A stretch of 63,656 nt of DNA from a virus: the IMG/VR virus record IMGVR_UViG_3300017771_003653, positions 1-63,656 of that record. One strand, written 5' to 3'. Of the stretch, positions 24,524 through 32,737 are shown piece by piece. The number at the start of each line of letters is the position of its first letter. Position 1 is the stretch's first letter. A program made the position numbers and the translations under genes. The notes below the pieces were generated by a model. It made no database searches and was not told where the DNA came from. It saw only the letters and a program-made list of their open reading frames with translations.

Positions 24524-25155
24524 ACAATCCTTTTAATGATTATAAACTCCACGTCAACCATAGATATGTCTACATTATACTTATCAGCAATAAACTTCTT
24601 ATAAAATAATAGCTGGCCTCGCTTCATAGGATCTGTCTTTTCTTTTTTCCATCCCATAGTAGAAGTTTTAAGATCAATTACTTTTATCTTTCCTGACTTT
24701 GTATTACGCATAAGAACATCAATATAACCTAACACTCCTACACTTTTGTATTTGTCTTCTATCGGAACCTCAATTCCTAATAATTCCCAGTTCTTTTTTG
24801 CAAAATAACTAGCTCTATTCTTCTTAAACCAGTCCAGAGCTTTTGCACCCTGTACACAGAATTCAGTTAATTGTGACTGTGTGGAGAAATGCTTTCCATC
24901 TGCATTCTTAACGCCTTCACTATAAAAATGCTTTAATTTGTCTACGAGCATATTTGGCATGTCTATTTCATCAGCTTTTTTAATTGAGTCTTCATACATT
25001 ACCGTCAAATAATGTTGTAAAACTTCATGTACTGCTTTTCCGTAAACTGTGTAAATAGAGTCTGTAAACTTTCTATTCTTATCAATATAATTTAGTTTCC
25101 ATTTAAATGGACACTGTGTATAGATTTGTACTTGAGACCAACTTATTTTGTTCAT
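24499..25155 (-). CDS. PD-(D/E)XK nuclease of the RecB/Cas4 type, catalytic part
   Basis: The N-terminus ISWSQVQIYTQCPFKWKLNYI is the start of a PDDEXK_1 (RecB-like) domain, with Cys 15 in the place of the first Fe-S ligand. The active site reads GYIDVLMRN then IKVIDLKTSTMGW (D...DLK), followed by QLLFYKKFIADKYN. Such enzymes are exonucleases in replication or recombination. I start at 25155, where AAAGG precedes ATG and the transcription start of the promoter at 25175 falls just upstream; an ATG 18 bases earlier has neither. Confidence 0.8.
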   Translation of the reverse strand: MNKISWSQVQIYTQCPFKWKLNYIDKNRKFTDSIYTVYGKAVHEVLQHYLTVMYEDSIKKADEIDMPNMLVDKLKHFYSEGVKNADGKHFSTQSQLTEFCVQGAKALDWFKKNRASYFAKKNWELLGIEVPIEDKYKSVGVLGYIDVLMRNTKSGKIKVIDLKTSTMGWKKEKTDPMKRGQLLFYKKFIADKYNVDISMVDVEFIIIKRIVWDKGDWQ

Positions 25156-25174
25156 GATTGTACCTTTATTCATG

Positions 25175-25220
25175 ATAGAATCTAAGCCTTTTTCGTGTTA
25201 ATGTAAAGGACTTTTTTCAT
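25175..25220 (-). promoter_or_regulatory. Repeated phage promoter element, copy 2
   Basis: The minus strand reads AAAAAAGTCCTTTAC (25217-25203), a 17-base spacer with GAAAAAG, then TTAGATTCTATC. It is upstream of the RecB-like nuclease gene and overlaps the stop of the zinc-binding protein gene. It shares the 15-base core with the other three copies. Confidence 0.8.
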
Positions 25221-25450
25221 AAACTTATAGATTCTGAATAGCAAGTCTCATTACAATAGTGCTTTATAGAGCATTTTTCAGAACCCCTTCTATCAGCCCT
25301 TAGTTCTTTTTCTTTTTTAGGCGGTTGAATTTCAAAACTAAAACCCTGAGGAGGAACAACAGTCCTTGTGTAAGGCAGCCATGCCATCTTTCCGCAACTT
25401 TGACATTTTCTCCTAATTTGTGGTCTTTTGTATTTTCTGGGTCTTCCCAT
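25217..25450 (-). CDS. Small zinc-binding protein with an AT-hook-like N-terminus
   Basis: The 77 residues begin MGRPRKYKRPQIRRK, a GRP core flanked by basic residues as in an AT hook. Two cysteine pairs follow (KCQSCGK and CSIKHYCNETC), which would bind zinc. It looks DNA-binding. It abuts the exported 91-residue protein gene. The family is unknown. Confidence 0.65.
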   Translation of the reverse strand: MGRPRKYKRPQIRRKCQSCGKMAWLPYTRTVVPPQGFSFEIQPPKKEKELRADRRGSEKCSIKHYCNETCYSESISL

Positions 25451-25725
25451 TATAACTGTCTCCTTGATTTTTGTACTACATAATCGTAGTGGTTTTTGTT
25501 TGAATTATATAATGCTTGAACATCTTCAAATTGAAAATGCTTCTTGCAGTAAAGTGTCTTTTTATCTAAATGATATAATAGTGGAAATTCATTATAGTCA
25601 TGTTGTGATTTTCTCTGGTCTACAAGCAAAAAGCTTTTTGCATCTGCATGTGCACATGTAATTTGTGTTAGTATAAAAGCCAAACAGCAAAACTGGAATA
25701 TTAACGTGGGTATGTATCTATTCAC
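25450..25725 (-). CDS. Small exported protein, 91 aa
   Basis: The N-terminus has a hydrophobic signal sequence (IPTLIFQFCCLAFILTQITCAHA) with a likely cleavage after AHA. The cysteine in QITC is not in a standard lipobox. The mature part is about 65 residues with one Cys-Lys-Lys-His stretch. The start is GTG at 25725, overlapping the end of the 49-residue gene. A periplasmic or envelope role is likely; a lysis accessory role cannot be excluded. Confidence 0.55.
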   Translation of the reverse strand: MNRYIPTLIFQFCCLAFILTQITCAHADAKSFLLVDQRKSQHDYNEFPLLYHLDKKTLYCKKHFQFEDVQALYNSNKNHYDYVVQKSRRQL

Positions 25726-25867
25726 TTCTTTGGCTAAGCTTTCGAAGCTTATAAGTACGCGCTTCTTTTTCTTTTGTCAAAACATAATCTCTAACTTGTT
25801 TACCTAGCATCATATCATTTGGATATTTGCTTACTAGTTCTTTAATCTTCTCATACTGTGTATTCAT
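25718..25867 (-). CDS. Small protein, 49 aa
   Basis: This is a 49-codon frame starting ATG at 25867 and ending TAG at 25718. The product is helical and basic (MNTQYEKIKELVSKYP... LRKLSQRSE). The start overlaps the stop of the 34-residue frame upstream (ATGA) and its end overlaps the exported-protein start by 8 bases, the same tight spacing as its neighbours. Confidence 0.55.
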   Translation of the reverse strand: MNTQYEKIKELVSKYPNDMMLGKQVRDYVLTKEKEARTYKLRKLSQRSE

Positions 25868-25968
25868 CTGTCTCTAAATTTTCCTTCGATTTTATCTGCT
25901 ATCCAATCAACTACATCTGTAGAAACTGCTAACAGACAGATTCCTAATGCCCATAATAATCCTTCCAC
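25864..25968 (-). CDS. Possible 34-aa membrane peptide
   Basis: A GTG start overlaps the stop of the DUF1599-like gene (TAGTG) and the TGA overlaps the next ATG. The product begins MEGLLWALGICLLAVSTDVV, a single hydrophobic segment, followed by an amphipathic basic end. The overlaps on both sides and the clean membrane segment support it, but no ribosome site is clear. Confidence 0.45.
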   Translation of the reverse strand: MEGLLWALGICLLAVSTDVVDWIADKIEGKFRDR

Positions 25969-26333
25969 TACTTACCCCACTTTCCTCTTGCAACAATTGC
26001 TGCCATAATACCGTAATTTGATACATCAAGGTAAGCATCTTCCATAGATTCTTCAACAGCAGCTTTTCTTCCTCCCAGCAACAGTGTTTTTAGCCTTTGT
26101 ATTTTATCGTTCATTCTAAACCATAATCCTGTCAGAGATAAGTTAATTTCATCTTTTGTTGCCAATTGTGTTCCAACTGAAATATTCCCTGGACCGTAAT
26201 CATGTTGCTTCTTGCAGAATAAATCAAATTGTTGTTTTTGAATTATTTTAAATTCTGCTATCATTTTAGGATATGCTTGTTCTAGAACTGATTCTGCATC
26301 AGCCATTGTCATATCATTTTCTGTAACACTCAT
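25968..26333 (-). CDS. DUF1599/Nmad1-like nucleotide-modification protein
   Basis: The protein shows the DUF1599 pattern: KKQHDYGPGNIS, then GLWFRMNDKIQRLKTLL and ESMEDAYLDVSNYGIMAAI. This family (also called nucleotide modification associated domain 1) is a small all-alpha fold common in phages near thymidylate and deaminase genes. It may process a modified or unwanted nucleotide. It sits 9 bases after the dCMP deaminase. Confidence 0.7.
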   Translation of the reverse strand: MSVTENDMTMADAESVLEQAYPKMIAEFKIIQKQQFDLFCKKQHDYGPGNISVGTQLATKDEINLSLTGLWFRMNDKIQRLKTLLLGGRKAAVEESMEDAYLDVSNYGIMAAIVARGKWGK

Positions 26334-26342
26334 TATAACTCC

Positions 26343-26780
26343 TTATAAGCTCTCACAACTTATGTTATTATCGTTTAAAAACTTTATTCCTTCTATAATT
26401 CTGTATTCATCAATATACCAGACTTCTTTTATCCCTGATGCAACTATTAATTTTGCACAGTCAATACAGGGAGAAACTGATGTGTATAATACAGCATTTT
26501 TTGTTGATACACCACTTTGTGCTGCATAACCTATTGCATTAACTTCTGCATGTAATTCATTTAGAGGAGACCAGTCTTGATGACTTTTGTCATTTAGTGG
26601 TAATGCACCCCATTCATAAATGTGATCACAGTGCTGTTTTCCTGCCGGTACGCCATTCCATCCTGTAGATATTATCCTTCCGTCCCTTACAATTACACAT
26701 CCGACTTGTGTTGATGCGCATGTTGACATTACCTCTGTTCTTTTTAATATGTCAGTAAAATAACCTTTGTAATTTGGCAA
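26343..26780 (-). CDS. dcd: Deoxycytidylate deaminase
   Basis: The zinc site of the cytidine/dCMP deaminase fold is intact: HAEVNAI with the catalytic Glu, and SPCIDCAKLI. The N-terminal CASTQVGCVIVRDGRIISTGWNG is typical of dCMP deaminase (ComEB/T4 cd). It makes dUMP, the substrate for thymidylate synthase, from dCMP. The start is TTG at 26780, 1 base after the upstream stop, with AGAGGG before it. The symbol is the T4 cd type; allosteric features were not checked. Confidence 0.9.
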   Translation of the reverse strand: MPNYKGYFTDILKRTEVMSTCASTQVGCVIVRDGRIISTGWNGVPAGKQHCDHIYEWGALPLNDKSHQDWSPLNELHAEVNAIGYAAQSGVSTKNAVLYTSVSPCIDCAKLIVASGIKEVWYIDEYRIIEGIKFLNDNNISCESL

Positions 26781-26781
26781 T

Positions 26782-27144
26782 TTAGCCCTCTTTAAGTCTT
26801 TCTTCTACTTTTTTAGATTTATTTTTAAACATATTATAAACTTCATCGACTGTAAATCCGTTTACAATTATTAATCCTAAAAGAAACTTCATCACATCAA
26901 TACTTTCTTCTAAAAGTCTATCTCTTGCGTCTGTAGGTAGATTCATCTTTTTATGCATTTTCCAGTCAACCTCATTTAGTACTTCAGTTGATTCTGCTAT
27001 TAAAGCAAGTATGTATTCTTTATTCCACTTTACTAGCATGTGTTTATTATTTCTGACTTGCTTTAGTGTAAGATCTTGCTTTTCTTTAAAGAACTTTTCA
27101 GTAAATGCTTCTTGTATTTTGTAAATTTCTTCTAACTTATCCAT
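26782..27144 (-). CDS. dUTPase-2/MazG-like nucleotide pyrophosphohydrolase
   Basis: An all-alpha protein of 120 residues with ALIAESTEVLNEVDWKMHK and EESIDVMKFLLGLIIVNGF, the EExxD motif of dimeric dUTPases and MazG-like enzymes. It most likely turns dUTP into dUMP and so feeds thymidylate synthesis alongside dCMP deaminase and ThyX. It overlaps the kinase-like gene by 8 bases. Confidence 0.75.
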   Translation of the reverse strand: MDKLEEIYKIQEAFTEKFFKEKQDLTLKQVRNNKHMLVKWNKEYILALIAESTEVLNEVDWKMHKKMNLPTDARDRLLEESIDVMKFLLGLIIVNGFTVDEVYNMFKNKSKKVEERLKEG

Positions 27145-28057
27145 CTTCTTCCTCTATTATGTGTGCAGAATGCATTGATATATCAAGAGACATTTCATCC
27201 TGATCTTCTATTTCTAAATGATTTTTTACGAACCTTGACATGTAAATTAAGAATTTTAAGTCAAATGAAAATGTATCGATTGTATTTGAAGATCTGCATG
27301 TTGCATAAAATGATAGTCTGTCCTTCCTAAACATTGTGTGGAACAAAGATATGCATGTTGGTTCTGTATGTATAAATCTTCTTGTTGTTATTGGTTTTTG
27401 TTTTGATTTATACTCATTCTTTCCATTTACTTCTTTGTCTATGTTTGTTATAACATCATTTAGAATTTGTTTATAATACTTGCCTTCTATTTCGTCATCC
27501 ATAACATCTTTAAGCAATTCAACATCATAGCTTTTTAAGTCTACTTGAAGTTTGACAGGATGTGCTTCATTATCTGATGCAGATGCTATTTCTGCAATAT
27601 CGTTTGCAATGCTATCTATATCTGATGTTTCACAGTCTGCTAGCCATGCGATACATAGTGCAGTTATCTCTTCTACTGATCCTTCTATATTTTCTAGCAA
27701 TCCCATAGTAGGATAATCAGAATATAGCTTTGCATTTTTCTTAAAAATCTCATAAAGCTCTATTAGAGACTTTTTATTTTGTTTGTCATCACCTCTCTTG
27801 TCGTATCTTTCAAGTATGACATCAAGTGGTGGTATTACAACAATCATTCTGTCATTTAAGTTTTGAAGCCTGTCTCTTAATCTTTTATGCCAAATATCAG
27901 TATTTCTACCGTACATTTCTGCGTAGCAAAGCATACTAAGTTCAGATCTGTCCTGTATGTTCCACCTATAACCTGTTGCTGAGTGTATTGCTTCAAAAAG
28001 AGTTGTTTTTCCAGATAAATCTGGACCTTCTAGTGTAACATTATTTAGTCTAAGCAT
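27137..28057 (-). CDS. Deoxynucleotide kinase-like domain fused to a thymidylate-synthase-like region
   Basis: Residues 10-19 form a P-loop, EGPDLSGKTT, as in thymidylate kinase, with ILERYDKRGDDKQ as a possible lid. From about 200 the protein changes: FRKDRLSFYATCRSSNTIDTFSFDLKFL and SMHSAHIIEEE resemble the part of thymidylate synthase/dCMP hydroxymethylase that binds dUMP (RxxD...N/D...H). The catalytic cysteine region is not clear, so the second half may only bind nucleotide. It stops one base before DnaE on the other side. Confidence 0.6.
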   Translation of the reverse strand: MLRLNNVTLEGPDLSGKTTLFEAIHSATGYRWNIQDRSELSMLCYAEMYGRNTDIWHKRLRDRLQNLNDRMIVVIPPLDVILERYDKRGDDKQNKKSLIELYEIFKKNAKLYSDYPTMGLLENIEGSVEEITALCIAWLADCETSDIDSIANDIAEIASASDNEAHPVKLQVDLKSYDVELLKDVMDDEIEGKYYKQILNDVITNIDKEVNGKNEYKSKQKPITTRRFIHTEPTCISLFHTMFRKDRLSFYATCRSSNTIDTFSFDLKFLIYMSRFVKNHLEIEDQDEMSLDISMHSAHIIEEEDG

Positions 28058-28058
28058 A

Positions 28059-31000
28059 TTATATGTTTAATTGGCTTATTTTTGCACAACTCGAAGACAT
28101 ACCCCATTGTGGGTCATGATGAACTTCGCCTACGCACAAAGTATATTTTTCAGGTTCTTTACCTTCAAGAAAAGTACCCCAAAGTCTTAGCCATCCTGTG
28201 TTATTTAAATTATCCATTATTTTAAACCGCCAAAACGTTTTACCGTTCTTCGTTTTCTTTTTAATTTTATCAACTAAGCAAAACCAAGACATTAATTTAG
28301 ATCCTGGTGGTATTGCCATTGTAGAAGTTACATTATGAACATTAATTTGCTGTATTACTTCATCAGGAAATAACAATTTTCCATTTGCTGTTTGCGTCAT
28401 GTCCATATAGTTTTCTATCTTTTCAATTCTTGTCCAATCTTCAACATCTTCATACTTTGCAACTAGTTGAGTGAGTATTTGTTCAGGCTGGATACCTTTT
28501 TTAGTTTCTCTTGCATATTGAGTTTTTGTAAGACCGTATGGACCTTTTCTAAGCTGTTCATAATTCTTTTCGTCTGTTAATATTAATTGAAGTTGATTAT
28601 GATTCTTTATTTCACCATTTTGTAATTCACCAAAAGATGAAAATGCTTCTACAGCGCACAATGATTTAAGTGCAGTCTTATTAAATTTTGACCATCTCCA
28701 AACGCCATCACTATCCCATAGAAATTCTCTTAAACTCTTAAATGGTCGTTTTTCTATTAACTCATTCATTGCAACGTCACCAACACCTTTTACAGATGAA
28801 AGCGGTGGAACAAATGCTTTAATCTCAGAAGAGTATTCCCATTCCTTACCTGAATAGTTAGCGTCTGGATCAATAAATGAGTAGCCATAAGATTTTATTT
28901 CTGCTATTGTTTTTTGTAGTCCTTTTGGGTTGTTATTTTCAGACTGTAGTACTGTTCCTAGCCATTCTTCTTCATGATATGTATGCAACCATGCTGAATA
29001 GTAAGAATCGATAGCATAAGCAATTGCATGTGACTTATTAAAACCATACACTGAGAATGCTTCGATTGTTTCCCATAATGCAACTGTTATTTTTTCATCT
29101 ATATTGTGAAGTTTTTTAGCACCTTTTACAAATTTTTGTTTTGCCAATTCTCTTTCAGACGCCTTACCATCTAATGTGTCAAGTGACTTCTTAACAAGTG
29201 TCTTTCTAAGTTTATCAGATTCACCTGGAGTAAATCCTGCTAGTTTTTGTGCAAGTAACATAAACTGTTCTTGAAATATTACAAAATTAAAAGTAGGTCC
29301 TAACACTTCTTTGATTACTGGGTGGTCGTATATTATATTTGCAGCATTCTTCTTAGCTTTTACAAATTTTTGATGAACATTAGCTTTTAATGGTCCAGGC
29401 CTGTAGATTGCTGTCAATGCACCTAATGTTTCTATGTCTGTTGGCTTTGCATTTAAGCAGAATTTTCTTGCACCTTCAGCTGTAAACTGGAATATTGCAG
29501 TAAACTTTCCTTCTTCATAAACATGTTTCCAAACCTTTGGGTCTTCTTGAGTATTTGTTCTACAATTTAAGTGCTTATCAAAGAAGTCTCTGATTTGTAA
29601 GAATGACGGTTCTTTTATTCCTTGCTTTACTAATATTCTTCTAATACAGTTTTCTACATCTTTTAAAAGTGTTAATCCTAAGAAGTCAAACTTTAGAAAT
29701 CCGTTATCTTCAAGGTGTCTAAAATTCATACCTTCTGTCCACGGAGTTTGAAGCTCACCTCTTACAGAAATCAATGGCATACAAGATTCTATATCACCTT
29801 CTGTTGCAACTATAACACCACCTGCATGTCTACCTATTGACCTGTTTTCCATAAAAAGAGTTTCTACATGCCTGCCGACATCTTCATGCTTTTCCATAAA
29901 TTCACGATACTTTTTAGAGTATTTCATACAGTCAGCATGTTTTAGAACAAATACTGATTTTTCTTCATCTTCGTTTCTTGCATGAGGCATTACTTCTTCT
30001 TGCAAGCCATTCATAAGTGTATTGACATCAGAAAACGGTATTCCATAAAATTTACAAATGTCTTTTACGAGAGATTTTAATTTAAGTGTATTGAAGTTTG
30101 ATACTGGTATAACAGCATCTTCACCAAACAATTCACGTGATGCTTCTATTAATGCATCTCTGTCTCCAGCATCTGTATCAATATCTGGCCATGAAACTCT
30201 GTGTCTTCCTAAGAATCTTGACCATAGCAAACCGTAAGGTAGGGGATCAATCTGTGTTATTCCTAAAAGAAAGTTTACTAAACTTCCAGATCCTGATCCC
30301 CTGCCAGGTCCGAAAAGAGTCTTATCGCGTGCCTTCTCAAATATTTTGTACATTGATATAAAATAAGACTCATGTCCTAAGTACTTAATGTCTGCTAATT
30401 CTTCTTTACACCTGTCGATGTATTCTTGTTTTTTGTCTAGGTCTTCTCTTACTAAGCCTTCTTTGACTAGATCAACAAGCATATTAAATGCAGGTTTTTC
30501 TGTTGATCCAAATGTTGGCAACTTCGCAGTTTTATCAATCCACGTGTCTTCACATAAATCCCAAGCAATATCGTGAGTTCTGTTTATTGAGTCACGAACA
30601 TCTTCTTCATAACCTTTGTAGAAGTCGTATTCTTGGTAGTTATCACTAAATTCATCCCACATCTGCTGTGCATTCTTAGGATATAGCAAGCATTTGAGAT
30701 CTTCTTCTTTTGGCAAAACCATTTTTGTAGGATCATTGCTAAACCAGCCTAGTTTCTTATATAGCTCGCGTGCTTCCCACTTATCAGGGCTAGGAAAATG
30801 TGAATCTGCTGTAGAGATTAGCTTTATACCTGTATCCCTAGAAAGATCTAGTAACATTCTATTTGTCATGTGCTGTGCAGATAATTTATTGAACTGTAGC
30901 TCTAAGAAGAAGTTTTCTTGTCCAACACAGTCAACAAAATAGTCAGTCATATTTTTTAATCTACCCATTACTGTATTATATTTTAATGAGTCGTTCAATA

Positions 31001-31691
31001 AGTCTGGGTGGAATTGATCGAATGTCTTGTCTTGAAATTCATTATAAATAATTCCAGATGCCAAACCACCAACACATGCAGTAGAAACTACAAGTCCTTC
31101 ACCGTGTTCTTTAAGCATTTCAAAGTCAATTCTAGGAAACCTATAAAAGCCGTGTTTGTAAGATTTTTTAACAAGAGTGAAAAGATTAGATAAGCCTGTT
31201 CTGTTTTTTGCAACAACAACTAAGTGATAATATCTCTTCCATGCCGGCTTTCCTTTTGCTGATCCTTTTGTTTCTTCTTCATCTTCTAAAACATGTCCGC
31301 CGGCTTTAATCTCAGCCTCTGCTTCTACTATGACAGGAGACTTAGAAAGCTTTTCTTTCTTCTTTGCATCTCTTTCAGCTTGCACTGCTTCACGATGATT
31401 TTCGTACTGTTCTTTCCATGTTTTTAATGAAGGGACAAAATAAAACTCTACACCATATAACTGCCTGTATTTTCTACCTGTTTTTTTCATTAACTCAGCA
31501 TGTTGATTTGCATGTGCTAGACCGGAACCTTGTCCATGATCTGTCAATGCCCAAGAATCTCCTCCTTGTGCCTCACTAGTTATGAAGTCAATATGCTCTT
31601 TTGGATAACCTAGACCATCAAACGTACTGAAAGAAGTATGCGCATGAAGTCCAGTGAATTGTGTTGGTGGTTGTATATTTTTCAAAGACAC
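28059..31691 (-). CDS. dnaE: DNA polymerase III alpha subunit-like replicative polymerase
   Basis: The 1210-residue protein has an N-terminal PHP domain (LHAHTSFSTFDG, LTDHGQGSG), a C-family polymerase domain with the metal-binding pair in WPDIDTDAGDRD and the third aspartate in FDFLGLTLL, a GRGSGSGSLVNF palm segment, a helix-hairpin-helix (VKGVGDVAM) and a C-terminal OB fold. All three catalytic Asp are present. The start is GTG at 31691 with AAGG upstream. T4 itself uses a B-family enzyme, so this phage replicates differently. It follows promoter copy 3. Confidence 0.93.
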   Translation of the reverse strand: MSLKNIQPPTQFTGLHAHTSFSTFDGLGYPKEHIDFITSEAQGGDSWALTDHGQGSGLAHANQHAELMKKTGRKYRQLYGVEFYFVPSLKTWKEQYENHREAVQAERDAKKKEKLSKSPVIVEAEAEIKAGGHVLEDEEETKGSAKGKPAWKRYYHLVVVAKNRTGLSNLFTLVKKSYKHGFYRFPRIDFEMLKEHGEGLVVSTACVGGLASGIIYNEFQDKTFDQFHPDLLNDSLKYNTVMGRLKNMTDYFVDCVGQENFFLELQFNKLSAQHMTNRMLLDLSRDTGIKLISTADSHFPSPDKWEARELYKKLGWFSNDPTKMVLPKEEDLKCLLYPKNAQQMWDEFSDNYQEYDFYKGYEEDVRDSINRTHDIAWDLCEDTWIDKTAKLPTFGSTEKPAFNMLVDLVKEGLVREDLDKKQEYIDRCKEELADIKYLGHESYFISMYKIFEKARDKTLFGPGRGSGSGSLVNFLLGITQIDPLPYGLLWSRFLGRHRVSWPDIDTDAGDRDALIEASRELFGEDAVIPVSNFNTLKLKSLVKDICKFYGIPFSDVNTLMNGLQEEVMPHARNEDEEKSVFVLKHADCMKYSKKYREFMEKHEDVGRHVETLFMENRSIGRHAGGVIVATEGDIESCMPLISVRGELQTPWTEGMNFRHLEDNGFLKFDFLGLTLLKDVENCIRRILVKQGIKEPSFLQIRDFFDKHLNCRTNTQEDPKVWKHVYEEGKFTAIFQFTAEGARKFCLNAKPTDIETLGALTAIYRPGPLKANVHQKFVKAKKNAANIIYDHPVIKEVLGPTFNFVIFQEQFMLLAQKLAGFTPGESDKLRKTLVKKSLDTLDGKASERELAKQKFVKGAKKLHNIDEKITVALWETIEAFSVYGFNKSHAIAYAIDSYYSAWLHTYHEEEWLGTVLQSENNNPKGLQKTIAEIKSYGYSFIDPDANYSGKEWEYSSEIKAFVPPLSSVKGVGDVAMNELIEKRPFKSLREFLWDSDGVWRWSKFNKTALKSLCAVEAFSSFGELQNGEIKNHNQLQLILTDEKNYEQLRKGPYGLTKTQYARETKKGIQPEQILTQLVAKYEDVEDWTRIEKIENYMDMTQTANGKLLFPDEVIQQINVHNVTSTMAIPPGSKLMSWFCLVDKIKKKTKNGKTFWRFKIMDNLNNTGWLRLWGTFLEGKEPEKYTLCVGEVHHDPQWGMSSSCAKISQLNI

Positions 31692-31712
31692 GTATTTTTA
31701 CCTTATTTATAG

Positions 31713-31758
31713 TTGTAACTTAACACTTTTTCATGAATAAGTAAAGGACTTTTTTAAT
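31713..31758 (-). promoter_or_regulatory. Repeated phage promoter element, copy 3
   Basis: The minus strand reads AAAAAAGTCCTTTAC (31755-31741), 17 bases with GAAAAAG, then TTAAGTTACAAC. The last 12 bases are the same as in copy 4. It lies 22 bases ahead of the DNA polymerase start. Confidence 0.8.
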
Positions 31759-32737
31759 AAAAGTCCAATAAATTTACATTTTTTTGTTTTGCTTCTTCAA
31801 GATACTGAAGTGGGTTATAGCCCACATTTCCTTGTACAGCATGACAGATACTATTCCAAGCATCCCTCAGACCTTGATCTAATGTAAATTTTGGCTGCCA
31901 TCCTGTCATCGCCTTGAACTTTCTAGCAGATAGCCTATGGTGACCTAAGTAGTCTGTCTCTGGATGCCAAGTAATTAGCTTATTTAGATCTTCACCTGCA
32001 ATTACTGACATCATATCAACAATTTCTCTTGTCACAATTGGTGTTTCTGCAGCGACATTATAATCTTCACCTCTGTGATTTTCGTTTGCACAAACAATTG
32101 CAACTGCATCACAAAAGTCACTTACATGTAAATAGTCTTTTATCTTTTGAGGATCTAAGAACATATCTATATTATCTTTTTTAGCAAAATAACCATAGAA
32201 AGTTTTTGCAATTAAAGAGTTCATGTCTCCTACACCGCCAAATGCAAAAAGTGGTCTAACAATTGACCAGTCATTTGCGTAAGACTTGACAAGATTCTCA
32301 CCTAATAATTTTAAGTGACCATAGTAAGTATGAGGACCTCTTTGTGAACCTTCTACTATACTTTCTTCTTGATATTTAAACGTATCGTAAATTACAGATG
32401 TCCCTAAATAGATGATTGGTATTTTTAGTTTATTCGCAACTCTTGTTAAACTGTAAGTGCCTGTTACATTTGAGCTTGTTGCTCTTTCAGGATCAAGACC
32501 TACAACATCAGTTCCTACAACAGCAGCATTGTGAATTAAAATGTCAACTTCTAATTCTTGCAATACTTTCTTCCAAACATCTTCACTATTTGTGTAAACA
32601 TCTAGTTCGTTATTATTTGTAAAGTTTAAGTCTAAATGTCTTTCATCTGTAAATACTGTTTGTATTCCCTGCCGCTCTAGTGCAGCAGGGAGATTCTTTC
32701 CTATAAATCCATTGTGTCCAGTTATAAATGCTCTCAT
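31754..32737 (-). CDS. NAD-dependent nucleotide-sugar epimerase/dehydratase
   Basis: An extended SDR: AFITGHNGFIGKN, IHNAAVVG, LGTSVIYD, TYYGHLK (Tyr and Lys of the active site) and RPLFAFGG, ending with WQPKFTLDQGLRDAW as in GalE-like proteins. It stands among nucleotide genes, away from the main glycan island, and overlaps the thyX stop by 4 bases. It may be a stray glycan gene or act on another substrate. Confidence 0.8.
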   Translation of the reverse strand: MRAFITGHNGFIGKNLPAALERQGIQTVFTDERHLDLNFTNNNELDVYTNSEDVWKKVLQELEVDILIHNAAVVGTDVVGLDPERATSSNVTGTYSLTRVANKLKIPIIYLGTSVIYDTFKYQEESIVEGSQRGPHTYYGHLKLLGENLVKSYANDWSIVRPLFAFGGVGDMNSLIAKTFYGYFAKKDNIDMFLDPQKIKDYLHVSDFCDAVAIVCANENHRGEDYNVAAETPIVTREIVDMMSVIAGEDLNKLITWHPETDYLGHHRLSARKFKAMTGWQPKFTLDQGLRDAWNSICHAVQGNVGYNPLQYLEEAKQKNVNLLDFY

